Assembly (NCBI RefSeq): GCF_022549785.1 | Contig: NZ_JAKZGO010000006.1 | Location: 186,001-250,000, forward strand | DNA: 64,000 nt | From: Belliella alkalica | GTDB taxonomy: Bacteria > Bacteroidota > Bacteroidia > Cytophagales > Cyclobacteriaceae | Direction of reading: 5' to 3' | In this document: positions 8,730 through 17,462 of the stretch, piece by piece | How positions within the stretch are numbered: the stretch's first letter is position 1 | How the letters are laid out: each line of letters starts with the position of its first letter | Translations under genes and position numbers: made by a program | The notes under the pieces: generated by a model | The model's database searches: none | Seen by the model: the letters and a program-made list of their open reading frames with translations, nothing else | Told to the model about the DNA's origin: nothing

Positions 8730-9560
8730 ATGGCTATTACTGCACAAGAAGTAAATAAATTGAGACAAATGACCGGAGCTGGTATGATGGACTGTAAAAA
8801 AGCCCTTACCGAAGCTGAAGGAGATTTCGAAAAAGCTATTGACATCCTTAGAAAAAAAGGTCAAAAAGTATCTGCTTCAAGAGCTGACAGAGAAACCAAA
8901 GAAGGTACTATCGTAACGCATGTAAGTGCTGACGGTGCTACAGGAACTTTGCTTTCTTTGACTTGTGAGACTGACTTCGTGGCTAAAAACGAAGAGTTTG
9001 TTGCTTTCGCTAACACACTTCTAGACCTTGCTACTTCAAACAATGCTACTTCAGTAGAGCAAATCTTGGCATTGCCATATGAGAACATCACTACTGCAGA
9101 AAAAATCATTGAAATGACTGGTAAGATTGGTGAGAAAATCGAAATCTCTCATTATGAAATCGTCACTGGTGAAGCTGTAGTTCCTTATATACACTCTAAT
9201 GGTAAACTAGGTGTATTGGTATCTTTAACAAGCACTAGCGGTGCGGACGTTGAAGAAGCAGGTAAAGATGTAGCAATGCAGATTGCTGCTATGAACCCTG
9301 TAGCAGTTGACAAAGACGGTGTAGATGCTACTACTGTAGAAAGAGAAATCGAAGTTGGTAAAGACCAAGCAAGACAAGAAGGTAAACCTGAAGAAATGCT
9401 TGAAAAAATCGCTTTGGGTAAATTGAACAAGTTCTACAAAGAAAATACTTTGTTGAGCCAGCAATTCGTAAAAGATAGCAGCCAAACTATCGCTCAGTAC
9501 CTTGATAGCGTAAGCAAAGGAATGACTGTAGCTGCATTCAAGAGAGTGTCTATTGGTTAA
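8730..9560 (+). CDS. tsf: Elongation factor Ts
   Basis: EF-Ts is the guanine-nucleotide exchange factor that recycles EF-Tu. The 276-residue product has the N-terminal UBA-like domain (residues 1-55, with LRQMTGAGMMDCKKAL) and the core segment TCETDFVAKNEEF that contacts EF-Tu. The start ATG at 8730 is followed directly by the conserved N-terminus. The gene is separated from rpsB by a terminator and a repeat, and is followed by a heptamer array and its own terminator. Confidence 0.98.
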   Translation: MAITAQEVNKLRQMTGAGMMDCKKALTEAEGDFEKAIDILRKKGQKVSASRADRETKEGTIVTHVSADGATGTLLSLTCETDFVAKNEEFVAFANTLLDLATSNNATSVEQILALPYENITTAEKIIEMTGKIGEKIEISHYEIVTGEAVVPYIHSNGKLGVLVSLTSTSGADVEEAGKDVAMQIAAMNPVAVDKDGVDATTVEREIEVGKDQARQEGKPEEMLEKIALGKLNKFYKENTLLSQQFVKDSSQTIAQYLDSVSKGMTVAAFKRVSIG

Positions 9561-9564
9561 TTAT

Positions 9565-9598
9565 ATTTTAGATTTAAGATCTTAGATTTAAAATTTAG
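9565..9598 (+). repeat. Short AnnnnAG heptamer array after tsf
   Basis: Three consecutive 7-base units (ATTTTAG, ATTTAAG, ATCTTAG) begin 5 bases after the tsf stop codon, followed by a decaying fourth and fifth. The sense strand carries the AnnnnAG form, as for the arrays after minus-strand genes elsewhere in the window. Confidence 0.45.
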
Positions 9599-9610
9599 AA
9601 ATACTAAAAA

Positions 9611-9640
9611 AGCTGACTTCGTGAGGAGTCGGCTTTTTTT
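9611..9640 (+). terminator. Rho-independent terminator after tsf
   Basis: An 8-base stem with one G-T pair (AGCTGACT at 9611-9618 against AGTCGGCT at 9627-9634) is followed by a run of T to 9640. It lies 50 bases past the tsf stop. Confidence 0.8.
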
Positions 9641-9671
9641 AACCTTTGAGGTTTTTAAAACCTCGAAGGTT
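9641..9671. repeat. Palindromic repeat (CCTTTGAGGTT family), intact copy
   Basis: The arms AACCTTTGAGGTTT and AAACCTCGAAGGTT pair over 14 bases with one mismatch and a 3-base loop. It abuts the tsf terminator and is the cleanest copy of the family in the window. Confidence 0.55.
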
Positions 9672-9732
9672 TTAAATAATTATTTTTTTTACAGATCACT
9701 CGAAAGTTTTAAGAGTTTTTTTTCTTAATCCT

Positions 9733-9942
9733 CTACCATTCCTGCATGCGAAGCCTAATTGCCTCTGATAATGTAGGTGTCTGTATAGAAAAGTACTTCT
9801 CTTTAAAGTCAGCCACCATATCAGAGAGTAAGTTCAATTCTATATAATTTTTGGAATCTGTGTTTTCTATATTAACAGGATTAGAAAGCAATTCTTCAAT
9901 CCTTACTATAAGAGCATTATACTCTTTTTCAGACTTAATCAT
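9733..9942 (-). pseudogene. HigA-like antitoxin, N-terminal fragment
   Basis: The 69-residue product resembles the N-terminal helical part of HigA-type antitoxins: an MIKSEKEYNALIVRIEELL start, then AIRLRMQEW where intact relatives continue from RMEQ into a helix-turn-helix. Here a TAG follows directly, and the downstream frame (RIKKKNS, then another stop) looks like the decayed start of that domain. No HigB-like toxin is adjacent. The start ATG overlaps the stop of the upstream outer-membrane protein gene by 4 bases, so it may still be translated. The alternative is a genuine short protein of unknown role. Confidence 0.5.
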
Positions 9943-10550
9943 AATTTAAAACCAAACCTATAATTTACATTCAAATAGTAAGGCCAATAGCCTTCAAATG
10001 AAGACATGCTTACTCCCAATGTATTTCTTCGGTTGATATTTTTTCCTGACCAGTCAAACGTCACTTGTGTCACATATCCCAACCTAGCATGTCGCTCCAC
10101 TATCCAACGACTAGCATACTCTCCTTCATAATTCAAAACCCAGCCGCCATGAATTCCATCGCCTCCATATTGGAAGGATGGACCAAAGCCAATGCCAAGT
10201 CTAAAATCATTCTTGGTCTTGATAATATCATATTGGAATCTTACATCTGTAAATAGACTGGCTACAAATGTTTCCATATTTTCTCCATTCATCATAGGTT
10301 TCCAATACCTTCCACTTAAGTCAAAATCTTCAACTGATGCCATAAAAGTAAAAGATGGATTGATTGAAAACCTAGGTGTGGCATAATAACTCAATTCATT
10401 CATCAAGTTTATCGTCCACAAACCAGCATTCCCTTCAATCCCAGGCCCTGCCCCTATTCTATAAATCAGTTCCTTTTCTCTGCTTTCTTGAGCAATAGCA
10501 CTGTAAATGGAGATTGACAAAAATGCAATTAGAAATACTAAATGCTTCAT
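9939..10550 (-). CDS. Putative outer-membrane beta-barrel protein
   Basis: I do not recognise a named family. The 203-residue product, from the ATG at 10550, starts with a clear signal peptide (MKHLVFLIAFL... ending AIAQ). It then shows alternating aromatic/polar strands and ends NVNYRFGFKL, with an aromatic residue near the end of the last strand, as in small outer-membrane barrels. An upstream ATG at 10589 would add 13 residues but spoils the signal peptide. Its stop overlaps the start of the HigA-like fragment (ATGA). No promoter was recognised. Confidence 0.6.
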   Translation of the reverse strand: MKHLVFLIAFLSISIYSAIAQESREKELIYRIGAGPGIEGNAGLWTINLMNELSYYATPRFSINPSFTFMASVEDFDLSGRYWKPMMNGENMETFVASLFTDVRFQYDIIKTKNDFRLGIGFGPSFQYGGDGIHGGWVLNYEGEYASRWIVERHARLGYVTQVTFDWSGKNINRRNTLGVSMSSFEGYWPYYLNVNYRFGFKL

Positions 10551-10589
10551 CCCTATTAGTTCTGAAATGATTGATAGATACTTTTTCAT

Positions 10590-11309
10590 AAGTAGGAATT
10601 TATTAGTTTATAAAATGTTCTCACAAGAATATTGATTCAAAACATTAGTTCAAAATATTTTTTAGTAAAGCACATCTTTAAATTATTTAATTTAAAAAAA
10701 TAAATAGGTTAAAAACATGAATCACAGGTTTCAAACCATATAAAACATATGAATTTTTGAAGGTCACAAAGCGTGAAAAAATAATTTCCCAAAAATTAAC
10801 CATAAAGAACCCCAAGATTTCACTTTACACTTTATTCATTGTTTTCCTTTAGTTTTCAATCCTCTTAAATGCCTCATAGCCCAAGTAAAGAGACCTTGCA
10901 GCAATTCTGCGGGACCGGCTCCTCCCGAATGCTTTCGGGATCGAGGCGACTTTGTCTCGTCTTCCCGATTTTCACCGGGACAGGCTTTGCTTCTTTTGTC
11001 ATGTCCTGAAAATAGTTGACACTTTTCTTAAACTTAACTCCTCGTTTTAAAGGCAAGTCATTTCTACTAAAGGGAGAAATCTCATCCTGAATTTCACACC
11101 CCAACTTCAACTTTAACTTTCTAGTTTCAAAAAGGGACGAGACCTCTCCCCATAATGCTTTCGGGATCGAGGTGACATAGTCGTTGAAAGCACACTTATA
11201 TCTTGTGTCTATCTCGTCCTTCTTGAATCTTTTACATTATGTCGCGGATCTCCCAAAACTTCGCTGCTTCCCCACCTTTAGGAGCCTTCTTTTCTTAATC
11301 CTTCTAAAT
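10590..11309. other. Long intergenic region with repeats
   Basis: No convincing gene lies in these 720 bases. The left 280 bases are AT-rich without visible structure. From about 10899 repeated segments appear (CAATTCTGCGGGAC, CCCGAATGCTTTCGGGA). The stretch 11040-11190 is the second copy of the dispersed repeat at 60-245. A few CTnnnnT heptamers occur at 11195-11215, just beyond the aminopeptidase gene's 3' end. A small open frame at 10874-11110 lies in the repeat and is not credible. Confidence 0.6.
11040..11190. repeat. Dispersed intergenic repeat, copy 2
   Basis: It shares ordered blocks with 60-245 (GGCAAGTCATTTC, GGAGAAATCTC, AATTTCACA, CCAACTTCAA, GGGACGAGACCT, TGCTTTCGG). Gaps and substitutions between the copies suggest long divergence. 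Both copies lie next to CTnnnnT heptamers. Confidence 0.55.
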
Positions 11310-12602
11310 TCACCCTTTCATCATCAGTTCCTCAATCTCCTCCGCTTCTATTGGGATATTGCGCATCAGGTCAAGGTAGCCATTTTCTTGGATGACGATA
11401 TTATTTTCCAATCTAATCCCCAAACCTTCCTCTTGAATATAAATCCCTGGCTCTACGGTGAAAACCATCCCCGGTGTTATCGCTTCATACATAGTCCCAA
11501 CATCATGAACATCCAAACCTAAATGGTGAGAAGTGCCATGCATAAAGTATTTTTTGTATGCTGGCCATTTTAGGTCTTGATTTTTGATATCTGTTTGGTC
11601 TATGAGCCCCAAGCTCACCAATTCCGACTGCATAATCAAGCCCACTTCTTTGTGGTATTCTTGAATATTCACTCCAGGTCTCAAGATATCCATTGCTGCC
11701 CTTTGTACACGTAGGACAGCGTCGTAAACGGATTTTTGTCTTTTGGTGAATTTACCATTGACAGGGATTGTTCGGGACATGTCTGCATTATAGTTGCCAT
11801 ATTCCGCCCCTACATCAAACAGTATTAAGTCACCATCTTTGCAGATTTCTTTATTTTCGATGTAGTGCAACACACAAGCATTTGCACCAGAAGCGATAAT
11901 AGGTTCGTAAGCAAATCCTTTACTCCTATTTCTGATAAATTCATGGATATATTCAGCTTCTATCTCATATTCAGTTACTCCAGGTTTTACAAAAGAAAGG
12001 ATTCTTCTAAATCCCTTTTCAGTAATATCACATGCAATCTGTAGCTGATCAATTTCTTCCTGTTCCTTTACAGCTCTCAGCTGATGCATCAAAGGAGCCA
12101 CTCTGCGATAAGTATGAAGCGGATATCTCTCTTTGCAACTATTGATAAATCGAGCATCCCTGCTTTGTACTTGTACATCTGCTCGAAGGTGTTCGTTAGT
12201 ATTCAAGTATACATTTTCGCTCAAAGCCATCAAGCTGTTGAAAACACTGTCAAAATTTGTCACCCATTGGACATTTTTAATCCCTGAAGCCTCAAAAGCC
12301 TCTTCTTTGGTATATTTATGACCTTCCCAAATTGCGATATGCTCGTTAGTCTCTCTTACAAACAAGATTTCTCTCATGTCTGGATTTGGGAAATCTGGAC
12401 AAATCACCAATATAGATTCTTCTTGGTCAATTCCACTCAAGTAAAAAATATCATTATTCTGCCTAAACCGCATCGTTCCATCAGCATTCGTTGGCATGAT
12501 ATCATTGGAATGAAACACTGCGACAGATTTCGTTGGTAATTTCTCTGCCAGTTTTTTACGATTCTTGATGTAAAATTCTTTTGAAAGCGGGTTATATTTC
12601 AT
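11310..12602 (-). CDS. pepP: Aminopeptidase P family (Xaa-Pro aminopeptidase, M24)
   Basis: The 430-residue enzyme belongs to the M24 metallopeptidases that remove an N-terminal residue preceding proline. An N-terminal creatinase-like domain (about 1-170) precedes the pita-bread catalytic domain. The five metal ligands can be placed in LFDVGAEY and ADMSRT (two Asp), HGTSHHLGLDVHD (His), VEPGIY (Glu) and RLENNIV (Glu). There is no signal peptide, so it is cytoplasmic. The ATG at 12602 begins MKYNPLSKEFY, a normal start for the family. It stands alone on the minus strand. Confidence 0.92.
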   Translation of the reverse strand: MKYNPLSKEFYIKNRKKLAEKLPTKSVAVFHSNDIMPTNADGTMRFRQNNDIFYLSGIDQEESILVICPDFPNPDMREILFVRETNEHIAIWEGHKYTKEEAFEASGIKNVQWVTNFDSVFNSLMALSENVYLNTNEHLRADVQVQSRDARFINSCKERYPLHTYRRVAPLMHQLRAVKEQEEIDQLQIACDITEKGFRRILSFVKPGVTEYEIEAEYIHEFIRNRSKGFAYEPIIASGANACVLHYIENKEICKDGDLILFDVGAEYGNYNADMSRTIPVNGKFTKRQKSVYDAVLRVQRAAMDILRPGVNIQEYHKEVGLIMQSELVSLGLIDQTDIKNQDLKWPAYKKYFMHGTSHHLGLDVHDVGTMYEAITPGMVFTVEPGIYIQEEGLGIRLENNIVIQENGYLDLMRNIPIEAEEIEELMMKG

Positions 12603-12962
12603 TTTAATCGATTTTTTTAGATTTTTTTTGTGAAATAAAACAATCTACAAGAGTTTATTGACGAGTCTATTTTCTCCTAATAAGATTGAATTCTATTAGT
12701 CTGTGAAGACTTAAACCAAGGGTTAGAAAAAACAATTTATATAAGTGTTTTTAATAGTCCTCCATAGAATTACAAATATACTTTTACTATTTCTTCTATC
12801 CTTCCCTATCGGAGATTTTTACAAGAGTTCAAAACGGAGATTTATCAAAATTTTCACTTCTTTCATTACTATTTTTTGAAAACCAATCAAGTAAACCTTT
12901 CTTTAACTCCAACAACTCAAAAACTATTATAATTTTGTACATTAATTGCGAAAACATTACTG
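12603..12962. other. Intergenic region between pepP and the M16 peptidase
   Basis: These 360 bases separate two divergent genes. No gene, strong hairpin or repeat was seen. A -7-like TAATTTTG at 12930-12937 could serve the M16 gene, but no TTG lies at the right distance upstream of it. Confidence 0.5.
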
Positions 12963-14192
12963 ATGCAATACAACCTCAAAGAATTACCAAACGGAATCAG
13001 AATCATCCATATGGAAGTACCACACACAAGGATGGTTCATTCAGGTTTCATATTGAATATTGGCAGCCGAGATGAATCCAAAGAACAGGAAGGTCTTGTG
13101 CACTTTTGGGAACACATGGCTTTCAAAGGAACCAAAAAACGAAAAGCGTTTCATATAATCAATCGCCTAGAGTCTCTTGGAGGTGAGCTCAATGCTTATA
13201 CGACAAAGGAAAAGGTCTGTTTTTATGCCACTATATTAAAAGAACATTTCAACAAAGCAGCTGAATTGCTCTGTGATATTACATTCAACAGTACTTTTCC
13301 CGAAAAGCAAATCGAAAAAGAGAGGCAAGTCATTTTAGAAGAAATGGCGATGTACAGAGATTCTCCCGAAGATGCCATTCAGGATGAATTTGACGAGTTG
13401 GTGTTTGAAGGACATGCTTTGGGCAGAAATATTCTTGGGACAGAGGAAACAGTAGGGAAATTTAGCCAACAGGATTTTTTTGATTTTATCTCTAGCCGAA
13501 TGGATACCACAAACATCGTTTTTTCGGTAGTGGGAAATATCACTTTCAAGAAAGTTCTAAACCAGGTCGAAGGATATCTGTCTTCTATCCCTGCCAAGAG
13601 GAGTCTTTACATCAGAAGTAGTTATAACCAATACATCCCAAAATCCAAGGTAGTAGAAAAAGACATCACTCAGGCACACTGTGCAATTGGCAAACCGGCC
13701 TACTCCATCTATGATCAGAAAAGGTTTAAGCTTTATCTTTTGAACAATATCTTAGGTGGGCCAAGTATGAATTCCAGGCTTAATCTTTCATTACGTGAAA
13801 AGCATGGATATGTGTATGCAGTCGAATCAGCATATCAAACATATTCTGACACAGGTTTTTTGGGGATTTTTTTCGGTACTGAGGAAAACACTGTTAATCG
13901 TGCCAAGAAATTGGTTTTGAAAGAAATGGAAAAATTGCGGACGCAAAAACTCGGTATCATGCAACTTCACATGGCAAAAGAGCAGGCAATAGGTCAAATG
14001 GCTATGGCGGAAGAAAATTATGCTGCTTTGATGTTGGTTTTTGGTAAAAATCTCTTGGACAAAGGCAAAGTTGATTCTTTGGACAGTATCTTTGATACCA
14101 TAAGAGAAACCACAGCTGAAGACCTATTAGAAATAGCAAATGAAGTATTTGCACTAGATCAATTAAGTTTTCTTACCTATTTACCTAGATAA
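12963..14192 (+). CDS. M16 family metallopeptidase (processing-peptidase type)
   Basis: The 409-residue protein has the inverted zinc motif HFWEH (HxxEH) near residue 49, followed by FKGTKKRK and the downstream glutamate-rich EKERQVILEE helix that supplies the third ligand. Length and the C-terminal non-catalytic half (GGPSMNSRLNLSLREKHG, the substrate-binding R/Y region) match single-domain M16B enzymes. No signal peptide is visible, so it is probably cytoplasmic. The O-methyltransferase gene begins 1 base after its stop, and four genes run from here to 17462 as a probable operon. Confidence 0.93.
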   Translation: MQYNLKELPNGIRIIHMEVPHTRMVHSGFILNIGSRDESKEQEGLVHFWEHMAFKGTKKRKAFHIINRLESLGGELNAYTTKEKVCFYATILKEHFNKAAELLCDITFNSTFPEKQIEKERQVILEEMAMYRDSPEDAIQDEFDELVFEGHALGRNILGTEETVGKFSQQDFFDFISSRMDTTNIVFSVVGNITFKKVLNQVEGYLSSIPAKRSLYIRSSYNQYIPKSKVVEKDITQAHCAIGKPAYSIYDQKRFKLYLLNNILGGPSMNSRLNLSLREKHGYVYAVESAYQTYSDTGFLGIFFGTEENTVNRAKKLVLKEMEKLRTQKLGIMQLHMAKEQAIGQMAMAEENYAALMLVFGKNLLDKGKVDSLDSIFDTIRETTAEDLLEIANEVFALDQLSFLTYLPR

Positions 14193-14193
14193 A

Positions 14194-14838
14194 ATGGAAT
14201 TTATAGCACCTGAGCTATTGGCATATTGTGAAAACCATACTTCGGATGAAGATGAATTACTCTTGCATATCACTCGGGAAACACACACCAAAGTGATGAT
14301 GCCACGGATGCTTTCAGGGCATTTGCAGGGAAAAACCCTGGAACTGATTACCAAACTTTTGAGGCCAAAAGTGATATTAGAGATCGGCACATATACCGGT
14401 TACTCAGGTATTTGCATGGCTAGAGGTTTGGGAAAAGATGGAAAATTGATCACTTTGGATATCAATGACGAAATTGCACCTATGGTTAGGGGATTTTTTG
14501 AAAAATCAGGACTTGCTGATCAGATTGATTACCAATTGGGTAATGCCTTAGATCTTATCCCAAATTTAGAGGGGAATTTTGACATGGTTTTTATTGATGC
14601 TGATAAGGCAAACTATATCAATTATTACAACCTAATCATTGACAGAATGAATCCAGGAGGGATTATATTGGCTGACAATGTCCTTTGGTCTGGGAAAATA
14701 CTGGTGGAAGAAGGAAAAAAGGTGGACAAAGACACGAAAATATTATTGGAATACAATAAAATGGTGCAAGATGATCCGAGAGTAGAGAATGTACTACTTC
14801 CTATTCGTGACGGAATCATGTTAGCGAGAAAATTATGA
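14194..14838 (+). CDS. SAM-dependent O-methyltransferase (CCoAMT-like)
   Basis: The 214-residue enzyme has the class I methyltransferase fold of the cation-dependent O-methyltransferases. The SAM loop is ILEIGTYTGYSGICMA (about 66-81), the acidic residues are in TLDIND, and the metal-binding aspartates are in VFIDADKANY and ADNVLWSG. The physiological substrate is unknown; family members methylate catechol-like hydroxyls. It starts 1 base after the M16 gene and overlaps the following transglycosylase gene by 4 bases (ATGA). Confidence 0.92.
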   Translation: MEFIAPELLAYCENHTSDEDELLLHITRETHTKVMMPRMLSGHLQGKTLELITKLLRPKVILEIGTYTGYSGICMARGLGKDGKLITLDINDEIAPMVRGFFEKSGLADQIDYQLGNALDLIPNLEGNFDMVFIDADKANYINYYNLIIDRMNPGGIILADNVLWSGKILVEEGKKVDKDTKILLEYNKMVQDDPRVENVLLPIRDGIMLARKL

Positions 14839-16445
14839 AGCAAAATAAACTAAATTATATTTTCAGAAACCTGCTTACTATCTTTTTGTTGCTGGCTTTC
14901 AGTAAGGCAATGGCACAAACACCACAAGTGCCAAAGGAGATAAGGTTTGCCGATCTTACGCTGCGACTCAATGAGCAAGTGAGAAGAGAAATACAATTGG
15001 ACGTGGATGCCCTTTACAGAAACCCTACTTATTTCAAAACGAAATTGGAAAGGGTGAATCTTTATATGCCAATTGTCGAGCGTGAATTGCAGAATGGAGG
15101 TGTTCCTACAGACTTGAAATATTTGGTAATCCAAGAGAGTAGTTTGATAGCTGATGCAGTTTCGACTTCAAACGCTGTAGGATTTTGGCAATTCAAAAAA
15201 GGAACAGCAGAGGAAGTTTTTCTCCGTGTCGATAGTCAGATCGATGAAAGAAAAAATATCGTATCCTCTACACAAGGGGCAGCTAGATATCTAAAGAAAA
15301 ACAATGCCCAATTCAATAACTGGATGTGTGGACTAGTTGCATATCAGATGGGTTTAGGTGGTGCGAAATCATACTTTGGTACGCAATACAATAATAAAAA
15401 AGTAGTAGAGCTTGACAGAAATACACATTGGTATTTCAAAAAATTCCTTGCACACAAAATTGCCTTTGAAGGAAACAATGTACAATTGGTGTCAAATACA
15501 GGCTATCTGGAGGAAATCAGCATTCAAGGGCCTACTACTCTAAAAGCTGTAGCTTCTCGATTGAATGTAACAGAAGCTCACCTTAAAGAATATAACAAAT
15601 GGACTAGCAATGGGAATATCCCTGGAGATAGACCTTATTCAATTATTTATCTGAAAAGCGGATTAGCTCCGACTCCTGCAATTACTCAAACAGCTTCAAC
15701 TGAAAATGTAACTGAGATCAACTATCAAGATACTAGATATAGTCAGTCTTTAAGACAAGTAAACACCTATCCAAAAGTCTCAGGCAATACTTCTAAAGCA
15801 ACGCAACCAAATCAGATATTGGTCAATGATATCGAGGCTGTACAAGCTGCCATCAGTACTACCCAAGATGAGTTTACTGATCAAATAGGTATTAGAAAAG
15901 CAAAATTTCGCCGAATCAATGATTTAAGTAAAAAAGAACCAATAAAAGCTGGAGAATATTATTACACAGCTCCAAAAAACACCAAAGCAGAGACGGAAGT
16001 CCATATCGTAAAGAAAGGTGAAACATTGTGGTCTATTTCCCAAAAATACGGAATAAAACTATCCTCACTTAAGGCCAAGAACAGAATCAGAGTTGACAAC
16101 CACTTGGTTCCGGGTATGGTTTTGAACCTTCAAGAACATAGAAAAAGAGGAGAGGATATTAAGATCCTTCCTCTAAACCAACAAAATCTAACGACCAAAC
16201 CCGCCACTGTACAACAATCAAGTCCAACAAACAGTACCCAAGCACAGACAGCTCCAACACCTGTGAGCCAAGAAGTAAAGCAAAGCGCTGACACCTCAAG
16301 AATTGTACATACAGTGATCAAGGGAGAAAATCTGTTTAGGATTAGTCAAAAATATGGTGTGAGAGTAGATGAAATCAAAAAATGGAATAACCTTAATGGT
16401 GATAATATTCAGCTCGGACAAAAACTGACGATTTATAAACCATAA
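14835..16445 (+). CDS. LysM-containing lytic transglycosylase (MltD-like)
   Basis: The 536-residue exported protein cleaves peptidoglycan glycan strands. It has a signal peptide (about 1-28, ending AMAQ) and an SLT domain with catalytic Glu101 in IQESS and the GFWQFKKGTA motif. A linker follows, then LysM repeats at about 389-434 and 489-534 (KKGETLWSISQKYGI and IKGENLFRISQKYGV). The layout matches MltD-type enzymes. The linker between the LysM domains is rich in T, Q, S and P. The start overlaps the methyltransferase stop by 4 bases. The DUF3078 gene follows after 27 bases. Confidence 0.92.
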   Translation: MKQNKLNYIFRNLLTIFLLLAFSKAMAQTPQVPKEIRFADLTLRLNEQVRREIQLDVDALYRNPTYFKTKLERVNLYMPIVERELQNGGVPTDLKYLVIQESSLIADAVSTSNAVGFWQFKKGTAEEVFLRVDSQIDERKNIVSSTQGAARYLKKNNAQFNNWMCGLVAYQMGLGGAKSYFGTQYNNKKVVELDRNTHWYFKKFLAHKIAFEGNNVQLVSNTGYLEEISIQGPTTLKAVASRLNVTEAHLKEYNKWTSNGNIPGDRPYSIIYLKSGLAPTPAITQTASTENVTEINYQDTRYSQSLRQVNTYPKVSGNTSKATQPNQILVNDIEAVQAAISTTQDEFTDQIGIRKAKFRRINDLSKKEPIKAGEYYYTAPKNTKAETEVHIVKKGETLWSISQKYGIKLSSLKAKNRIRVDNHLVPGMVLNLQEHRKRGEDIKILPLNQQNLTTKPATVQQSSPTNSTQAQTAPTPVSQEVKQSADTSRIVHTVIKGENLFRISQKYGVRVDEIKKWNNLNGDNIQLGQKLTIYKP

Positions 16446-16472
16446 ATCACAAAAGTCAAATATATTTGAATC

Positions 16473-17462
16473 ATGATCAAAAAGCTGTTTTTACTTTTAT
16501 TTACTTTGTTCGCTTTTTCCCTACAAAGTCAGGCTCAAGATGACTTACAACTTGCTGATACTCTTATCATCAATGGTGAAACGATCATTATGTTGGGCGA
16601 CTCTGTAATCATATTAAGACCTGAGCAACCTAAATATTGGAAGAAAGGCGGGAATTTCAACCTGAGCATACAGCAAGTGAGCTTGACCAATTGGTCTGCA
16701 GGTGGAGCAAGCAACTTGGCCTTAAATACTGGTGTGAATCTTTTTGCGAATTTTCAAAAGGACAAAAAAATATGGGATAGCAACCTGACAGTCAACTTTG
16801 GTTTCAACAGACAAAGCGATAGGATGTTTGCTACCCGAAAAACAAATGACAACTTTATTTTCATTAGTAAATACGGGCGAGAACTTACACCCAAATGGTA
16901 TCTATCGACACAAATCGATGCTAGAACACAGCTACTTTCTGGATATCGATATTTTAGACCCAGTGGTGCTGAAAGAGATGCTAGAACGAAAATATCTGAT
17001 TTATTGGCTCCTGCATATATTCAATCCTCCACAGGTTTGAATTACAAGAGAGAAATGAAAAACAAGGATAGAATCTCCATTATTGGCTCACCATTTACTG
17101 GTAGATTTACAATTGTAATGGATGACTCTCTAAGCCGAGCAGGGGCATTTGGGATAATACCAGGAGAAGTGGTACGTGCTGAAGCAGGGATGTCTCTGAC
17201 TTCATCCACAGACATACAAATATTGGAAAATATAAGGTGGAAAATGGATCTAAACCTATTTTCGAATTATGAAAAGTTAGGAAATCTGGTCGTAAACATG
17301 AATTCTGTCATCAGTATGAAGGTGAATCGATTCATCACTACAAGAATCGAAACCGTGTTGATATATGACGAAAGGGTATTGATTACAAGGTCTGATGATA
17401 CACAGGGGCCTGCCATTCAAGTTCAAAACTTGATCAACTTTGGGATTGGATTGGATTTTTAG
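16473..17462 (+). CDS. DUF3078 domain outer-membrane protein
   Basis: The 329-residue protein has a signal peptide (1-21, ending SQAQ). The following domain has the WKKGGNFNLSIQQVSLTNWSAGG motif typical of DUF3078, a Bacteroidota family of predicted outer-membrane barrels of unknown function, and ends NLINFGIGLDF. It is the last gene of the M16 / methyltransferase / transglycosylase run. Its stop codon overlaps that of the convergent dnaX tau reading frame by a few bases (17459-17462). Confidence 0.85.
   Translation: MIKKLFLLLFTLFAFSLQSQAQDDLQLADTLIINGETIIMLGDSVIILRPEQPKYWKKGGNFNLSIQQVSLTNWSAGGASNLALNTGVNLFANFQKDKKIWDSNLTVNFGFNRQSDRMFATRKTNDNFIFISKYGRELTPKWYLSTQIDARTQLLSGYRYFRPSGAERDARTKISDLLAPAYIQSSTGLNYKREMKNKDRISIIGSPFTGRFTIVMDDSLSRAGAFGIIPGEVVRAEAGMSLTSSTDIQILENIRWKMDLNLFSNYEKLGNLVVNMNSVISMKVNRFITTRIETVLIYDERVLITRSDDTQGPAIQVQNLINFGIGLDF

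Noticed and set aside
10874-11110. Open frame of 78 codons on the minus strand
   Set aside because: It is composed of the repeated CCCGAATGC and GGAGAAATCTC blocks; the counterpart region near position 100 has no matching frame on this strand.
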